The notes below the pieces were generated by a model, which was given only the letters and a program-made list of their open reading frames with translations, ran no database searches and was not told the origin of the DNA. Below, piece by piece: positions 8,320-16,240 of a DNA stretch of 64,000 bases. The position numbers were made by a program, and so were the translations under genes. The first letter of the stretch is position 1. Each line of letters opens with the position of its first letter. Origin of the DNA: Mycobacterium marinum (GTDB lineage: Bacteria; Actinomycetota; Actinomycetes; Mycobacteriales; Mycobacteriaceae); the NCBI RefSeq assembly GCF_003391395.1, contig NZ_CP024190.1, forward strand, positions 6,389,311 to 6,453,310, in the 5' to 3' direction.

Positions 8320-9765
8320 ATGGGGCTTCGCCTGACCACCAAGGTTCAGGTAAGCGGCTGGCGCTTCCTGCTTCGCCGAGTCGAGCATGCCATCGTGCGG
8401 CGCGACACCCGCATGTTCGATGATCCGCTGCAGTTCTACAGCCGCTCGATAGCGCTGGGCATCGTTGTCGCCGTGTTGATCCTGGCCGGTGCCGGCCTGC
8501 TGGCCTACTTCAAACCAGCTGGAAAACTCGGTGGCAGCAACCTGCTGACCGACCGCGCGACCAACCAGCTCTATGTACTGCTGTCCGGGCAGTTGCACCC
8601 TGTCTACAACCTGACCTCGGCGCGCCTCGTGTTGGGCAGCCCTGCCACCCCCGTCACCGTCAAGTCCTCCGAATTGAGCCAGTTGCCCTTGGGCCAAACC
8701 ATCGGAATCCCCGGCGCCCCCTACGCCACCCCGGTTTCCGGGGACACTACTTCAACCTGGACCCTTTGCGACACCGTCAGCCGGGCGGGTACCGCTTCCG
8801 CCTCGGTCGAGACATCGCTGCTCGTGATGCCGCTGCGGATCGATGCGGCGATCGATCCGATCGAGCCCAACGAGGCGATGCTGGCGGACTATCACGGCCA
8901 GACCTGGATCGTCACTTCAAAGGGACGCCACTCGATCGACCTCAACGATCGTGCGCTCACATCGGCGGTGGGCATCCCCATCACCGCCCAGACGGTCCCC
9001 ATTTCCGAGGGAATGTTTAATGCGCTTCCGGCCAGGGGCCCCTGGCAATTGCCACCCATCCCCGCCGCCGGAGAGCCAAACACCCTCGGGCTTCCGGAAG
9101 ATTTGGTAATCGGATCGGTGTTTCAAATCCACACCGACAAGGGACCGCAATATTACGTAGTGCTGACCGACGGCATCGCCGCGGTAAATGGCACCACTGC
9201 CGCGGCACTGCGCGCCACTCAGTCTCATGGGCTGGTGGCGCCGCCCGCGGTGGTGCCCAGCCTGGTCGTCAGGATCCCCGAACGGGTTTACGCATCACCG
9301 CTGCCCGACGAGACCCTCAACCTCATGTCCCGGCCCGACGACCCAGTCTTGTGCTGGGAATGGGAACGTAGCGCTGGGGACCAGGCCCCCAACACAACGG
9401 TTCTCACCGGACGCCACTTGCCCATCCCGCCCTCGGCCATGAAGACCGGCCTCAAACAGATCCAGGGCAGGTCAACCGTCTATATCGACGGCGGGAAATT
9501 TATTCAGTTGCAGTCACCCGATCCCCGATACGGCGAATCGATGTACTACATCGACCCGGAAGGGGTGCGCTACGGGGTGCCCGACGCCGACGCGGCCAAG
9601 GCGCTGGGCCTGGGCATGCCGAAGACCGCACCGTGGGAGATCGTTCGCCTCCTGGTGGACGGTCCGGTGTTATCAAAAGACGCCGCTCTGCTCGAGCACG
9701 AAACGTTGCCCTCCGACCCCAATCCCCGAAAAGTTCCAGCTGGGACACCCGGAGCACCTCAATGA
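8320..9765 (+). CDS. eccB1: ESX-1 membrane core component EccB1
   Basis: A 481-aa protein with a short cytosolic N-terminus (MGLRLTTKVQVSGWRFLLRR), one transmembrane helix at about residues 44-63, and a large periplasmic domain of the EccB R1-R4 repeat type. EccB forms the periplasmic part of the EccBCDE core complex. The last codons overlap the eccCa1 start as ATGA, so the two are translationally coupled. A similar EccB N-terminal signature survives in the fusion ORF at 30.3-30.95 kb. Confidence 0.96.
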   Translation: MGLRLTTKVQVSGWRFLLRRVEHAIVRRDTRMFDDPLQFYSRSIALGIVVAVLILAGAGLLAYFKPAGKLGGSNLLTDRATNQLYVLLSGQLHPVYNLTSARLVLGSPATPVTVKSSELSQLPLGQTIGIPGAPYATPVSGDTTSTWTLCDTVSRAGTASASVETSLLVMPLRIDAAIDPIEPNEAMLADYHGQTWIVTSKGRHSIDLNDRALTSAVGIPITAQTVPISEGMFNALPARGPWQLPPIPAAGEPNTLGLPEDLVIGSVFQIHTDKGPQYYVVLTDGIAAVNGTTAAALRATQSHGLVAPPAVVPSLVVRIPERVYASPLPDETLNLMSRPDDPVLCWEWERSAGDQAPNTTVLTGRHLPIPPSAMKTGLKQIQGRSTVYIDGGKFIQLQSPDPRYGESMYYIDPEGVRYGVPDADAAKALGLGMPKTAPWEIVRLLVDGPVLSKDAALLEHETLPSDPNPRKVPAGTPGAPQ

Positions 9766-12002
9766 CGACAAAGAAATTCACCCCAACCATCACCCGTGGC
9801 CCCCGACTCACCCCGGGCGAGATCAGCCTCACCCCACCCGAGGATCTCGGCATCGACATCCCGCCGTCGGGCGTGCAGAAAATCCTGCCCTACGTCATGG
9901 GCGGCGCGATGCTGGGCATGATCGTGATCATGGTGGCCGGCGGCACCAGACAGCTATCGCCATACATGCTGATGATGCCCCTGATGATGATCGTGATGAT
10001 GGTGGGCACACTCGCCGGGGGCAGCGGCGGCGGCAGCAAGAAGGTGCCCGAGATCAATGCCGACCGCAAGGAGTACTTGCGGTATCTCGCCGGCCTGCGC
10101 GGCCGCGTAACGACGTCGGCCACCTCCCAGGTTTCGTTCTTCGGCTACCACGCGCCCCATCCCGACGATCTTCTCTCCATCGTCGGCACCCAGCGGCAGT
10201 GGTCAAGGCCGGCCAACAGCGACTTCTATGCGGCAGCCCGCATCGGGATCGGCGACCAGCCGGCGGTGGACCGGCTATTGAAGCCGGCGGTCGGCGGCGA
10301 GCTGGCGGCCAGCACCGCGGCCCCCCAGCCCTATCTCGAGCCGGTAAGCCACATGTGGGTGGTCAAGTTCCTGCGTACCCACGGGCTGATCCACGACTGT
10401 CCGAAACTCGTGCAGCTGCGCAGTTTCCCAACGATCGCGATCGGTGGTGATCGACCGGGAGCCGATCGACTGCTGACCGCGATGATCTGCCACCTGGCGG
10501 TCTTCCATCCGCCCGACCTGTTGCAGATCCGCGTCCTCACCGAGGACCCCGAGGATCCCGACTGGTCCTGGTTGAAATGGCTGCCACACGTCCAGCACCA
10601 GACCGAAACCGACGGGGCCGGGCCGGTCCGGATGATCTCCACGCGCCCGGACGGCCTCGCCGACCTGGCCGCCCGGGGACCCCACGCGCCCGACACCCTC
10701 CCCACCGGTCCCTACGTCGTGGTCCTCGATCTGACCGGCGGCAAGGCGGGCTTCCCGCCAGACGGCAGGGCCGGGGTAACGGTAATCACGCTGGGCAACC
10801 ATCGCGGGTCTGCCTACCGCATCAGAGTGGCCGAGAACGGCACCGCTGACGACCGGCTGCCTGGGCAGCAGTTCCGGCTGGTGACCTCGGCCGCCGACGG
10901 CATGACGCCGCAGGAGGCCACCCGCCTCGCCCGCAAGCTGGCCGGATGGTCGATCACCGGAACCATCCTCGACAAGACCCAACGCATCCAGAAGAAGGTA
11001 GCGACCGAATTCCATCAGTTGGTCAACGCCAAGAGCGTTGAGGACATCACCCCGGGCCGTTGGCGGATGTACACCGACACTGATCGAGACCGGCTCAAGA
11101 TTCCGTTCGGTCACGAACTCAAGACCGGCAATGTCATGTACCTGGACATCAAGGAGGGTGCGGAGTTCGGCGGCGGGCCGCACGGCATGCTCATCGGCAC
11201 CACCGGTTCAGGCAAGTCCGAGTTCCTGCGCACCATGATCTTGTCGTTGGTGGCGATGACCCACCCCGATCAGGTGAACCTGCTGCTCACCGACTTCAAG
11301 GGTGGCTCGACATTTCTTGGGATGGAGAAGCTCCCGCACACCGCGGCTGTCATCACCAACATGGCCGAGGAAGCCGAACTCGTCAGCCGGATGGGTGAGG
11401 TGCTGACCGGCGAACTGGACCGCCGCCAGTCGATCCTGCGTCAGGCGGGGATGAAGGTCGGCGCGGCCGGCGCGCTGTCCGGCGTGGCCGAGTACGAGAA
11501 GTACCGCGAACGCGGCGCCGACCTTCCGCCGCTGCCGACACTTTTCGTTGTGGTGGACGAGTTTGCCGAACTACTGCAGAGTCACCCGGATTTCATCGGC
11601 CTGTTCGACCGAATTTGCCGAGTCGGGCGATCATTGCGGGTGCACCTGCTACTGGCCACCCAGTCACTACAAACCGGCGGTGTCCGCATCGACAAGCTCG
11701 AACCCAACCTGACGTATCGCATCGCGTTGCGTACCACGAGCTCTCATGAATCCAAAGCGGTGATCGGAACGCCGGAAGCCCAGTACATCACCAACAAGGA
11801 AAGCGGTGTCGGCTTTCTCCGGGTCGGTATGGAGGACCCCATCAAGTTCAGCACGCTCTATATCAGTGGGCCATACGTTCCGCCGGCGACCGCTGAAACC
11901 AACGGCGATGGCAGCGGACCCAGCACCCAATTCGCCAAGCGAGCCTTGCAGATCCGTGAGTTCACCGCTGCTCCGGTCCTCGAGGAAGCGCTGACACCAT
12001 GA
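9762..12002 (+). CDS. eccCa1: ESX-1 FtsK/SpoIIIE-type ATPase EccCa1
   Basis: A 746-aa membrane-bound half of the split EccC motor. Two transmembrane helices lie at about residues 43-60 and 67-85. A DUF-type ATPase region follows, then the first FtsK/SpoIIIE domain with Walker A GTTGSGKSE at residues 479-487 and Walker B LFVVVDEF at 594-601. It powers secretion together with EccCb1. I chose the ATG at 9762 because it overlaps the eccB1 stop as ATGA and begins MTTKKFTPTITRGPRL, the family start; upstream in-frame codons lie inside eccB1. Confidence 0.96.
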   Translation: MTTKKFTPTITRGPRLTPGEISLTPPEDLGIDIPPSGVQKILPYVMGGAMLGMIVIMVAGGTRQLSPYMLMMPLMMIVMMVGTLAGGSGGGSKKVPEINADRKEYLRYLAGLRGRVTTSATSQVSFFGYHAPHPDDLLSIVGTQRQWSRPANSDFYAAARIGIGDQPAVDRLLKPAVGGELAASTAAPQPYLEPVSHMWVVKFLRTHGLIHDCPKLVQLRSFPTIAIGGDRPGADRLLTAMICHLAVFHPPDLLQIRVLTEDPEDPDWSWLKWLPHVQHQTETDGAGPVRMISTRPDGLADLAARGPHAPDTLPTGPYVVVLDLTGGKAGFPPDGRAGVTVITLGNHRGSAYRIRVAENGTADDRLPGQQFRLVTSAADGMTPQEATRLARKLAGWSITGTILDKTQRIQKKVATEFHQLVNAKSVEDITPGRWRMYTDTDRDRLKIPFGHELKTGNVMYLDIKEGAEFGGGPHGMLIGTTGSGKSEFLRTMILSLVAMTHPDQVNLLLTDFKGGSTFLGMEKLPHTAAVITNMAEEAELVSRMGEVLTGELDRRQSILRQAGMKVGAAGALSGVAEYEKYRERGADLPPLPTLFVVVDEFAELLQSHPDFIGLFDRICRVGRSLRVHLLLATQSLQTGGVRIDKLEPNLTYRIALRTTSSHESKAVIGTPEAQYITNKESGVGFLRVGMEDPIKFSTLYISGPYVPPATAETNGDGSGPSTQFAKRALQIREFTAAPVLEEALTP

Positions 12003-12051
12003 TCCACGCCGGCGGTGCTGCAGCACGAAGCAACGAAAGGGAGCGGCGCTC

Positions 12052-13827
12052 ATGACTGCCGAACCTGAAGTACGGACGTTGCGTGAGGTCATCCTTGACC
12101 AGCTCAGTACCGTCGAGTCACGCGCCTACAAGATGTGGTTGCCACCACTGGTTGATCCGACCCCGCTCGACGAGCTGATCGCCCGCGATCGGCGACAACC
12201 CCTTCGCTTCGCGCTGGGAATCATGGACGAACCACGCCGTCACCTGCAGGACGTCTGGGGCGTCGATGTATCGGGCGCCGGCGGAAACATCGGTATTGGC
12301 GGTGCACCCCAGACCGGCAAGTCGACACTGCTGCAGACGATGGTCATGTCGGCCGCCGCCACGCACTCGCCGCGCAAGGTCCAGTTCTATTGCATCGACC
12401 TCGGTGGTGGCGGCCTGATCTATCTGGAGAACCTGCCCCACGTGGGCGGAGTCGCGGGCCGGTCCGAACCCGACAAAGTCCACCGGGTGGTCGCGGAGAT
12501 GCAGGCCGTGATGCGACAACGGGAAGCCACCTTCAAGGAACACCGGGTCGGCTCGATCGCGATGTATCGCCAGCTGCGTGACGACCCCAACCAGCCTGTC
12601 GCCTCCGACCCCTATGGCGATGTATTCCTGATCATCGATGGATGGCCCGCCTTCGTCAGTGAGTTTCCCGACCTCGAAGGGCAGGTCCAAGATCTGGCCG
12701 CACAGGGACTGTCCTTTGGTGTGCACACGATCCTGTCCACACCGCGTTGGACGGAGTTGAAATCACGTGTCCGCGACTACCTGGGCACCAAGATCGAATT
12801 CCGGCTCGGCGACGTCAACGAAACCCAGATCGACCGCATCACCCGGGAGATCCCGGCGAACCGCCCGGGTCGGGCGGTGTCGATGGAAAAGCATCACCTG
12901 ATGATCGGGGTGCCCCGGCTCGACGGCGTACACAGCGCCGACAATCTGGTGGAGGCGATTACGGCGGGCGTAGCGCAGATCGCAGCCCAGCACACGGACC
13001 AGGCACCTCCGGTGCGAACCCTGCCGGAACGCATCCACCTCCACGAACTGGACCCCAACCCTCCCGGGCCCGAATCCGACTACCGCACCCGCTGGGAGAT
13101 TCCGATCGGATTGCGCGAATCCGACATGGAAGTGGCCTACAGCCATATGCACTCCAACCCGCACCTGCTCATCTTCGGTGCCGCCAAGTCGGGCAAGACC
13201 ACCATTGCCCACGCGATCGCACGCGCCATCTGCGCTCGAAACAGTCCCGACCAGGTGCGGTTCATGCTCGCCGACTATCGCTCTGGACTCCTCGATGCGG
13301 TGCCCGACACACACCTGCTCTCGGCCGGCGCCATCAACCGCAACAGCGCGACGCTGGACGAGGCCGTCAAAGCCCTGGCCGCCAACTTGAAGAATCGGCT
13401 GCCTCCAGCCGATCTCACGACGTCTCAACTGCGCTCGCGTTCGTGGTGGAGCGGATTCGATGTTGTGCTGCTCGTCGACGACTGGCACATGATTGTCGGT
13501 GCTGCCGGGGGCATGCCCCCGATGGCGCCACTTGCGCCCTTATTGCCGGCGGCGACCGATATCGGCTTGCACATCATTGTGACCTGCCAGATGAGCCAGG
13601 CCTACAAGGCGACCATGGACAAGTTCGTCGGTGCCGCATTCGGTTCGGGCGCTCCAACAATGTTCCTTTCCGGCGACAAGCAGGAATTCCCCTCCAGCGA
13701 GTTCAAGGTCAAGCGGCGCCCCCCCGGCCAGGCGTTTCTGGTCTCGCCCGATGGCAAAGAGGTCATCCAGGCCCCTTACATCGAGCCGCCAGAAGAAGTG
13801 TTCGCAGCACCCCCAAGCCCCGGTTAG
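12052..13827 (+). CDS. eccCb1: ESX-1 FtsK/SpoIIIE-type ATPase EccCb1
   Basis: A 591-aa soluble half of EccC. It carries the second and third ATPase domains, with Walker A motifs at residues 83-91 (GGAPQTGKS) and 376-384 (GAAKSGKTT). EccCb1 recognises the C-terminal secretion signal of EsxB and couples substrates to EccCa1. It lies 49 nt after eccCa1 with GAAAGGGAG upstream of the ATG. The length equals that recalled for M. tuberculosis. Confidence 0.96.
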   Translation: MTAEPEVRTLREVILDQLSTVESRAYKMWLPPLVDPTPLDELIARDRRQPLRFALGIMDEPRRHLQDVWGVDVSGAGGNIGIGGAPQTGKSTLLQTMVMSAAATHSPRKVQFYCIDLGGGGLIYLENLPHVGGVAGRSEPDKVHRVVAEMQAVMRQREATFKEHRVGSIAMYRQLRDDPNQPVASDPYGDVFLIIDGWPAFVSEFPDLEGQVQDLAAQGLSFGVHTILSTPRWTELKSRVRDYLGTKIEFRLGDVNETQIDRITREIPANRPGRAVSMEKHHLMIGVPRLDGVHSADNLVEAITAGVAQIAAQHTDQAPPVRTLPERIHLHELDPNPPGPESDYRTRWEIPIGLRESDMEVAYSHMHSNPHLLIFGAAKSGKTTIAHAIARAICARNSPDQVRFMLADYRSGLLDAVPDTHLLSAGAINRNSATLDEAVKALAANLKNRLPPADLTTSQLRSRSWWSGFDVVLLVDDWHMIVGAAGGMPPMAPLAPLLPAATDIGLHIIVTCQMSQAYKATMDKFVGAAFGSGAPTMFLSGDKQEFPSSEFKVKRRPPGQAFLVSPDGKEVIQAPYIEPPEEVFAAPPSPG

Positions 13828-13962
13828 GATTATTTCATTGCCAGCGACGCATCACCCGAGCTGATGGAAATCAAGCCCAGGAGGCGATCACCGGCAGGCC
13901 GTTTCGGCGACAACCAAATGAGGATTTGTCCGAAGCGCAAATAAGGGAGAAGAAGCAGGCAA

Positions 13963-14259
13963 ATGGAACAAAAGTCACACGGCGCGGCGATCGCCGACAT
14001 CGGCACACTATTGAGCGGCAACGCTCGCATTGGTGTGACCTCCGATGCGGCAGCGTTGGCGTCGGTGACCGGGGTGGTTCCAGCTGGAGCAGACGAGGTG
14101 TCGACGCAAGCGGCGGCAGCCTTCGCCGCCGAGGGCGCCCAGTTGCTGGCTTCGAGCTCGGCGGCTCAGTGGGAGATCCACCGAGCCGGCGAATCGCCCC
14201 ACCGTATCGCCCCTAACCCTGCAGAAGTCAGCGACGGCGCAGCCAGCGTCATCGTGTAG
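13963..14259 (+). CDS. PE35: PE family protein PE35
   Basis: A 98-aa short PE protein without a long C-terminal extension. It forms a two-helix partner for PPE68, and the pair is bound by EspG1. PE35 lies in the usual PE-PPE-esxB-esxA order. The 135-bp gap after eccCb1, the widest so far in the run, probably holds a promoter for the PE35-esxA block. AAGAAGCAGG precedes the ATG. Confidence 0.93.
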   Translation: MEQKSHGAAIADIGTLLSGNARIGVTSDAAALASVTGVVPAGADEVSTQAAAAFAAEGAQLLASSSAAQWEIHRAGESPHRIAPNPAEVSDGAASVIV

Positions 14260-14294
14260 AAAATCAGTCACCAGACACGGCGCAACAAGAAGGA

Positions 14295-15407
14295 GTGATC
14301 ACCATGCTGTGGCACGCAATGCCACCGGAGCTGAATACCGCTCGCCTGATGGCCGGAGCGGGCCCGGCCCCGATGCTGGCCGCGGCCGCCGGATGGGAGG
14401 CTCTGGCAGCCGCCTTGGACGCTCAGGCCGTCGAATTGACCGCGCGCTTGAACTCGCTCGGCGAAGCGTGGACCGGAGGCGGCAGCGAGAAAGCCCTGGC
14501 GGCCGCCCTGCCGATGGTGACCTGGTTGCAGACCGCCTCGACCCAGGCCAAGACGCGCGGCCTACAAGCCGGTGCGCAGGCCGCCGCATACATGCAGGCC
14601 ATGGCCACAACGCCTTCGCTACCCGAGATCTTTGCCAACCACATCACCAACGTGATCCTCAACGCGACCAACTTCTTCGGCATCAACACGGTTCCCATCG
14701 CCTTCAACGAGATGGATTACTTCGTCCGCATGTGGAACCAGGCGGCGCTGGCGATGGATGTCTACCAGGCCGAGACGACGGCCAACACGCTGTTCGAACA
14801 GCTCGAGCCGATGACGTCGATCCTCGATCCCGCCACTGCACAGAGCATGCCGACTTCGTCGACTCCGCTGCTGGACATGGCGTCACAGGTCACCGGCATA
14901 CCGAGCAGTGAGCTTCAGCAGACCGCCACGCAGGTCGCCGAGGCGAGTGGCCCCATGCAGCAGCTGGCACAACCGGCGCAGCAGATGACGTCGGCGTTCA
15001 GCAACACCGGCAGCTCGGGCAACGGCGCGGACGAAGAAGGCTTCCGGATGGGCCTGCTCGGGGCCGGCGCGCTGTCCAATCACCCGCTGGCGGGTGGGTC
15101 AGGCCCGAGCACCGGCGCGGGCCTGCTGCGCGGTGAATCGCTACCCGGCGCCGGCGGGACCCTAACCCGCACGCCACTGATCAGCGAACTCGTCGAAAAG
15201 CCGATGGGTCCGTCAGTGCAGCCGGCTGCGGCTGCCGGATCGTCGGCAAGCAGTGGCGCCGCCCCGGTGGGCGCCGGCGGAATGGGGGCAGGAGCTGGCG
15301 CCGGTGCTGGCGGTTCGTCGCGGCCAGGCATGGCCGCCCCGGCGACGCTGACCCAGGAGCGGGACGAGGCCGACGAAGACGACTGGGATGACGAGGACGA
15401 CTGGTGA
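14295..15407 (+). CDS. PPE68: PPE family protein PPE68
   Basis: A 370-aa PPE protein: MLWHAMPPELN at the start (PPE at residues 7-9), an N-terminal helical PPE domain of ~175 residues, then a Gly/Ala/Ser-rich region and an acidic tail rich in Asp/Glu/Trp. It pairs with PE35 and binds EspG1. It precedes esxB by 91 nt. Confidence 0.94.
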   Translation: MITMLWHAMPPELNTARLMAGAGPAPMLAAAAGWEALAAALDAQAVELTARLNSLGEAWTGGGSEKALAAALPMVTWLQTASTQAKTRGLQAGAQAAAYMQAMATTPSLPEIFANHITNVILNATNFFGINTVPIAFNEMDYFVRMWNQAALAMDVYQAETTANTLFEQLEPMTSILDPATAQSMPTSSTPLLDMASQVTGIPSSELQQTATQVAEASGPMQQLAQPAQQMTSAFSNTGSSGNGADEEGFRMGLLGAGALSNHPLAGGSGPSTGAGLLRGESLPGAGGTLTRTPLISELVEKPMGPSVQPAAAAGSSASSGAAPVGAGGMGAGAGAGAGGSSRPGMAAPATLTQERDEADEDDWDDEDDW

Positions 15408-15498
15408 GCGTCGTCAACACGAACAGACTTCCCGGCCACCCGGGCCGGAAGACTTGCCAACAATTTGGCGAGGAAAGAAAGAGAGAAAGTAGTCCAGC

Positions 15499-15801
15499 AT
15501 GGCAGAGATGAAGACCGATGCCGCTACCCTCGCGCAGGAGGCAGGTAATTTCGAGCGGATCTCCGGTGACCTGAAGACCCAGATCGACCAGGTTGAGTCG
15601 ACCGCCGGTTCGCTGCAGGCCCAGTGGCGCGGTGCGGCTGGTACCGCCGCTCAGGCTGCGGTGGTCCGTTTCCAGGAAGCCGCCAACAAGCAGAAGGCCG
15701 AACTCGACGAGATTTCGACGAACATCCGTCAGGCCGGTGTCCAGTACTCCCGGGCCGACGACGAGCAGCAGCAGGCGCTGTCCTCGCAAATGGGCTTCTG
15801 A
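15499..15801 (+). CDS. esxB: WXG100 protein EsxB (CFP-10)
   Basis: A 100-aa WXG100 protein with the W-x-G turn at W43 (QWRGAAG) and the C-terminal general secretion motif YxxxD at Y83-D87. It ends SSQMGF, the tail recognised by EccCb1. It forms a heterodimer with EsxA. The pair shares one transcript: 36 nt separate the genes and a terminator hairpin follows esxA. Confidence 0.97.
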   Translation: MAEMKTDAATLAQEAGNFERISGDLKTQIDQVESTAGSLQAQWRGAAGTAAQAAVVRFQEAANKQKAELDEISTNIRQAGVQYSRADDEQQQALSSQMGF

Positions 15802-15837
15802 TTCCCCTAAAACGACAAAGAAACGGAGCAATACGAC

Positions 15838-16125
15838 ATGACAGAACAGCAGTGGAATTTCGCCGGCATTGAGGCCGCATCCAGCGCAATTCAGGGAAAT
15901 GTCACCAGCATTCATTCCCTTCTGGATGAGGGCAAGCAGTCGCTGACCAAGCTGTCCGCAGCCTGGGGCGGTAGCGGTTCGGAGGCCTACCGGGGTGTGC
16001 AGCAGAAGTGGGACTCCACCGCGCAGGAGCTCAACAACTCGCTGCAGAACCTGGCTCGCACCATCAGCGAGGCCGGTCAGGCAATGTCCTCCACCGAGGG
16101 CAACGTCACGGGGATGTTTGCTTAA
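15838..16125 (+). CDS. esxA: WXG100 protein EsxA (ESAT-6)
   Basis: A 95-aa EsxA with the WGG turn at residues 43-45 and the characteristic start MTEQQWNFAGIEAA. EsxA and EsxB leave as a 1:1 dimer. EsxA is the main ESX-1 effector, associated with phagosome membrane damage and virulence. Only one esxB/esxA pair is present here; M. marinum has a duplicated set beside it. Confidence 0.98.
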   Translation: MTEQQWNFAGIEAASSAIQGNVTSIHSLLDEGKQSLTKLSAAWGGSGSEAYRGVQQKWDSTAQELNNSLQNLARTISEAGQAMSSTEGNVTGMFA

Positions 16126-16152
16126 TCCCCCCTCTCGTTCGCGTAGAATACC

Positions 16153-16216
16153 GAAGCACGAGATCGGGGCGAGTTTCAACCTTTCGGAATCTCGCCCCTT
16201 CTCGTGCTTCGTTTTA
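16153..16216 (+). terminator. Intrinsic terminator after esxBA
   Basis: Arms at 16153-16173 and 16191-16210 form a ~20-bp GC-rich stem with one internal mismatch around a 17-nt loop. GTTTTA follows at 16211-16216. It separates the esxB-esxA transcript from espI. Confidence 0.8.
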
Positions 16217-16240
16217 TTGGCGAACTTCTGAGAGGTTCCT

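Noticed and set aside
12747..14216. 489-codon plus-strand frame across the end of eccCb1 and PE35
   Set aside because: Shifted frame over two well-supported genes, with no recognisable domain.
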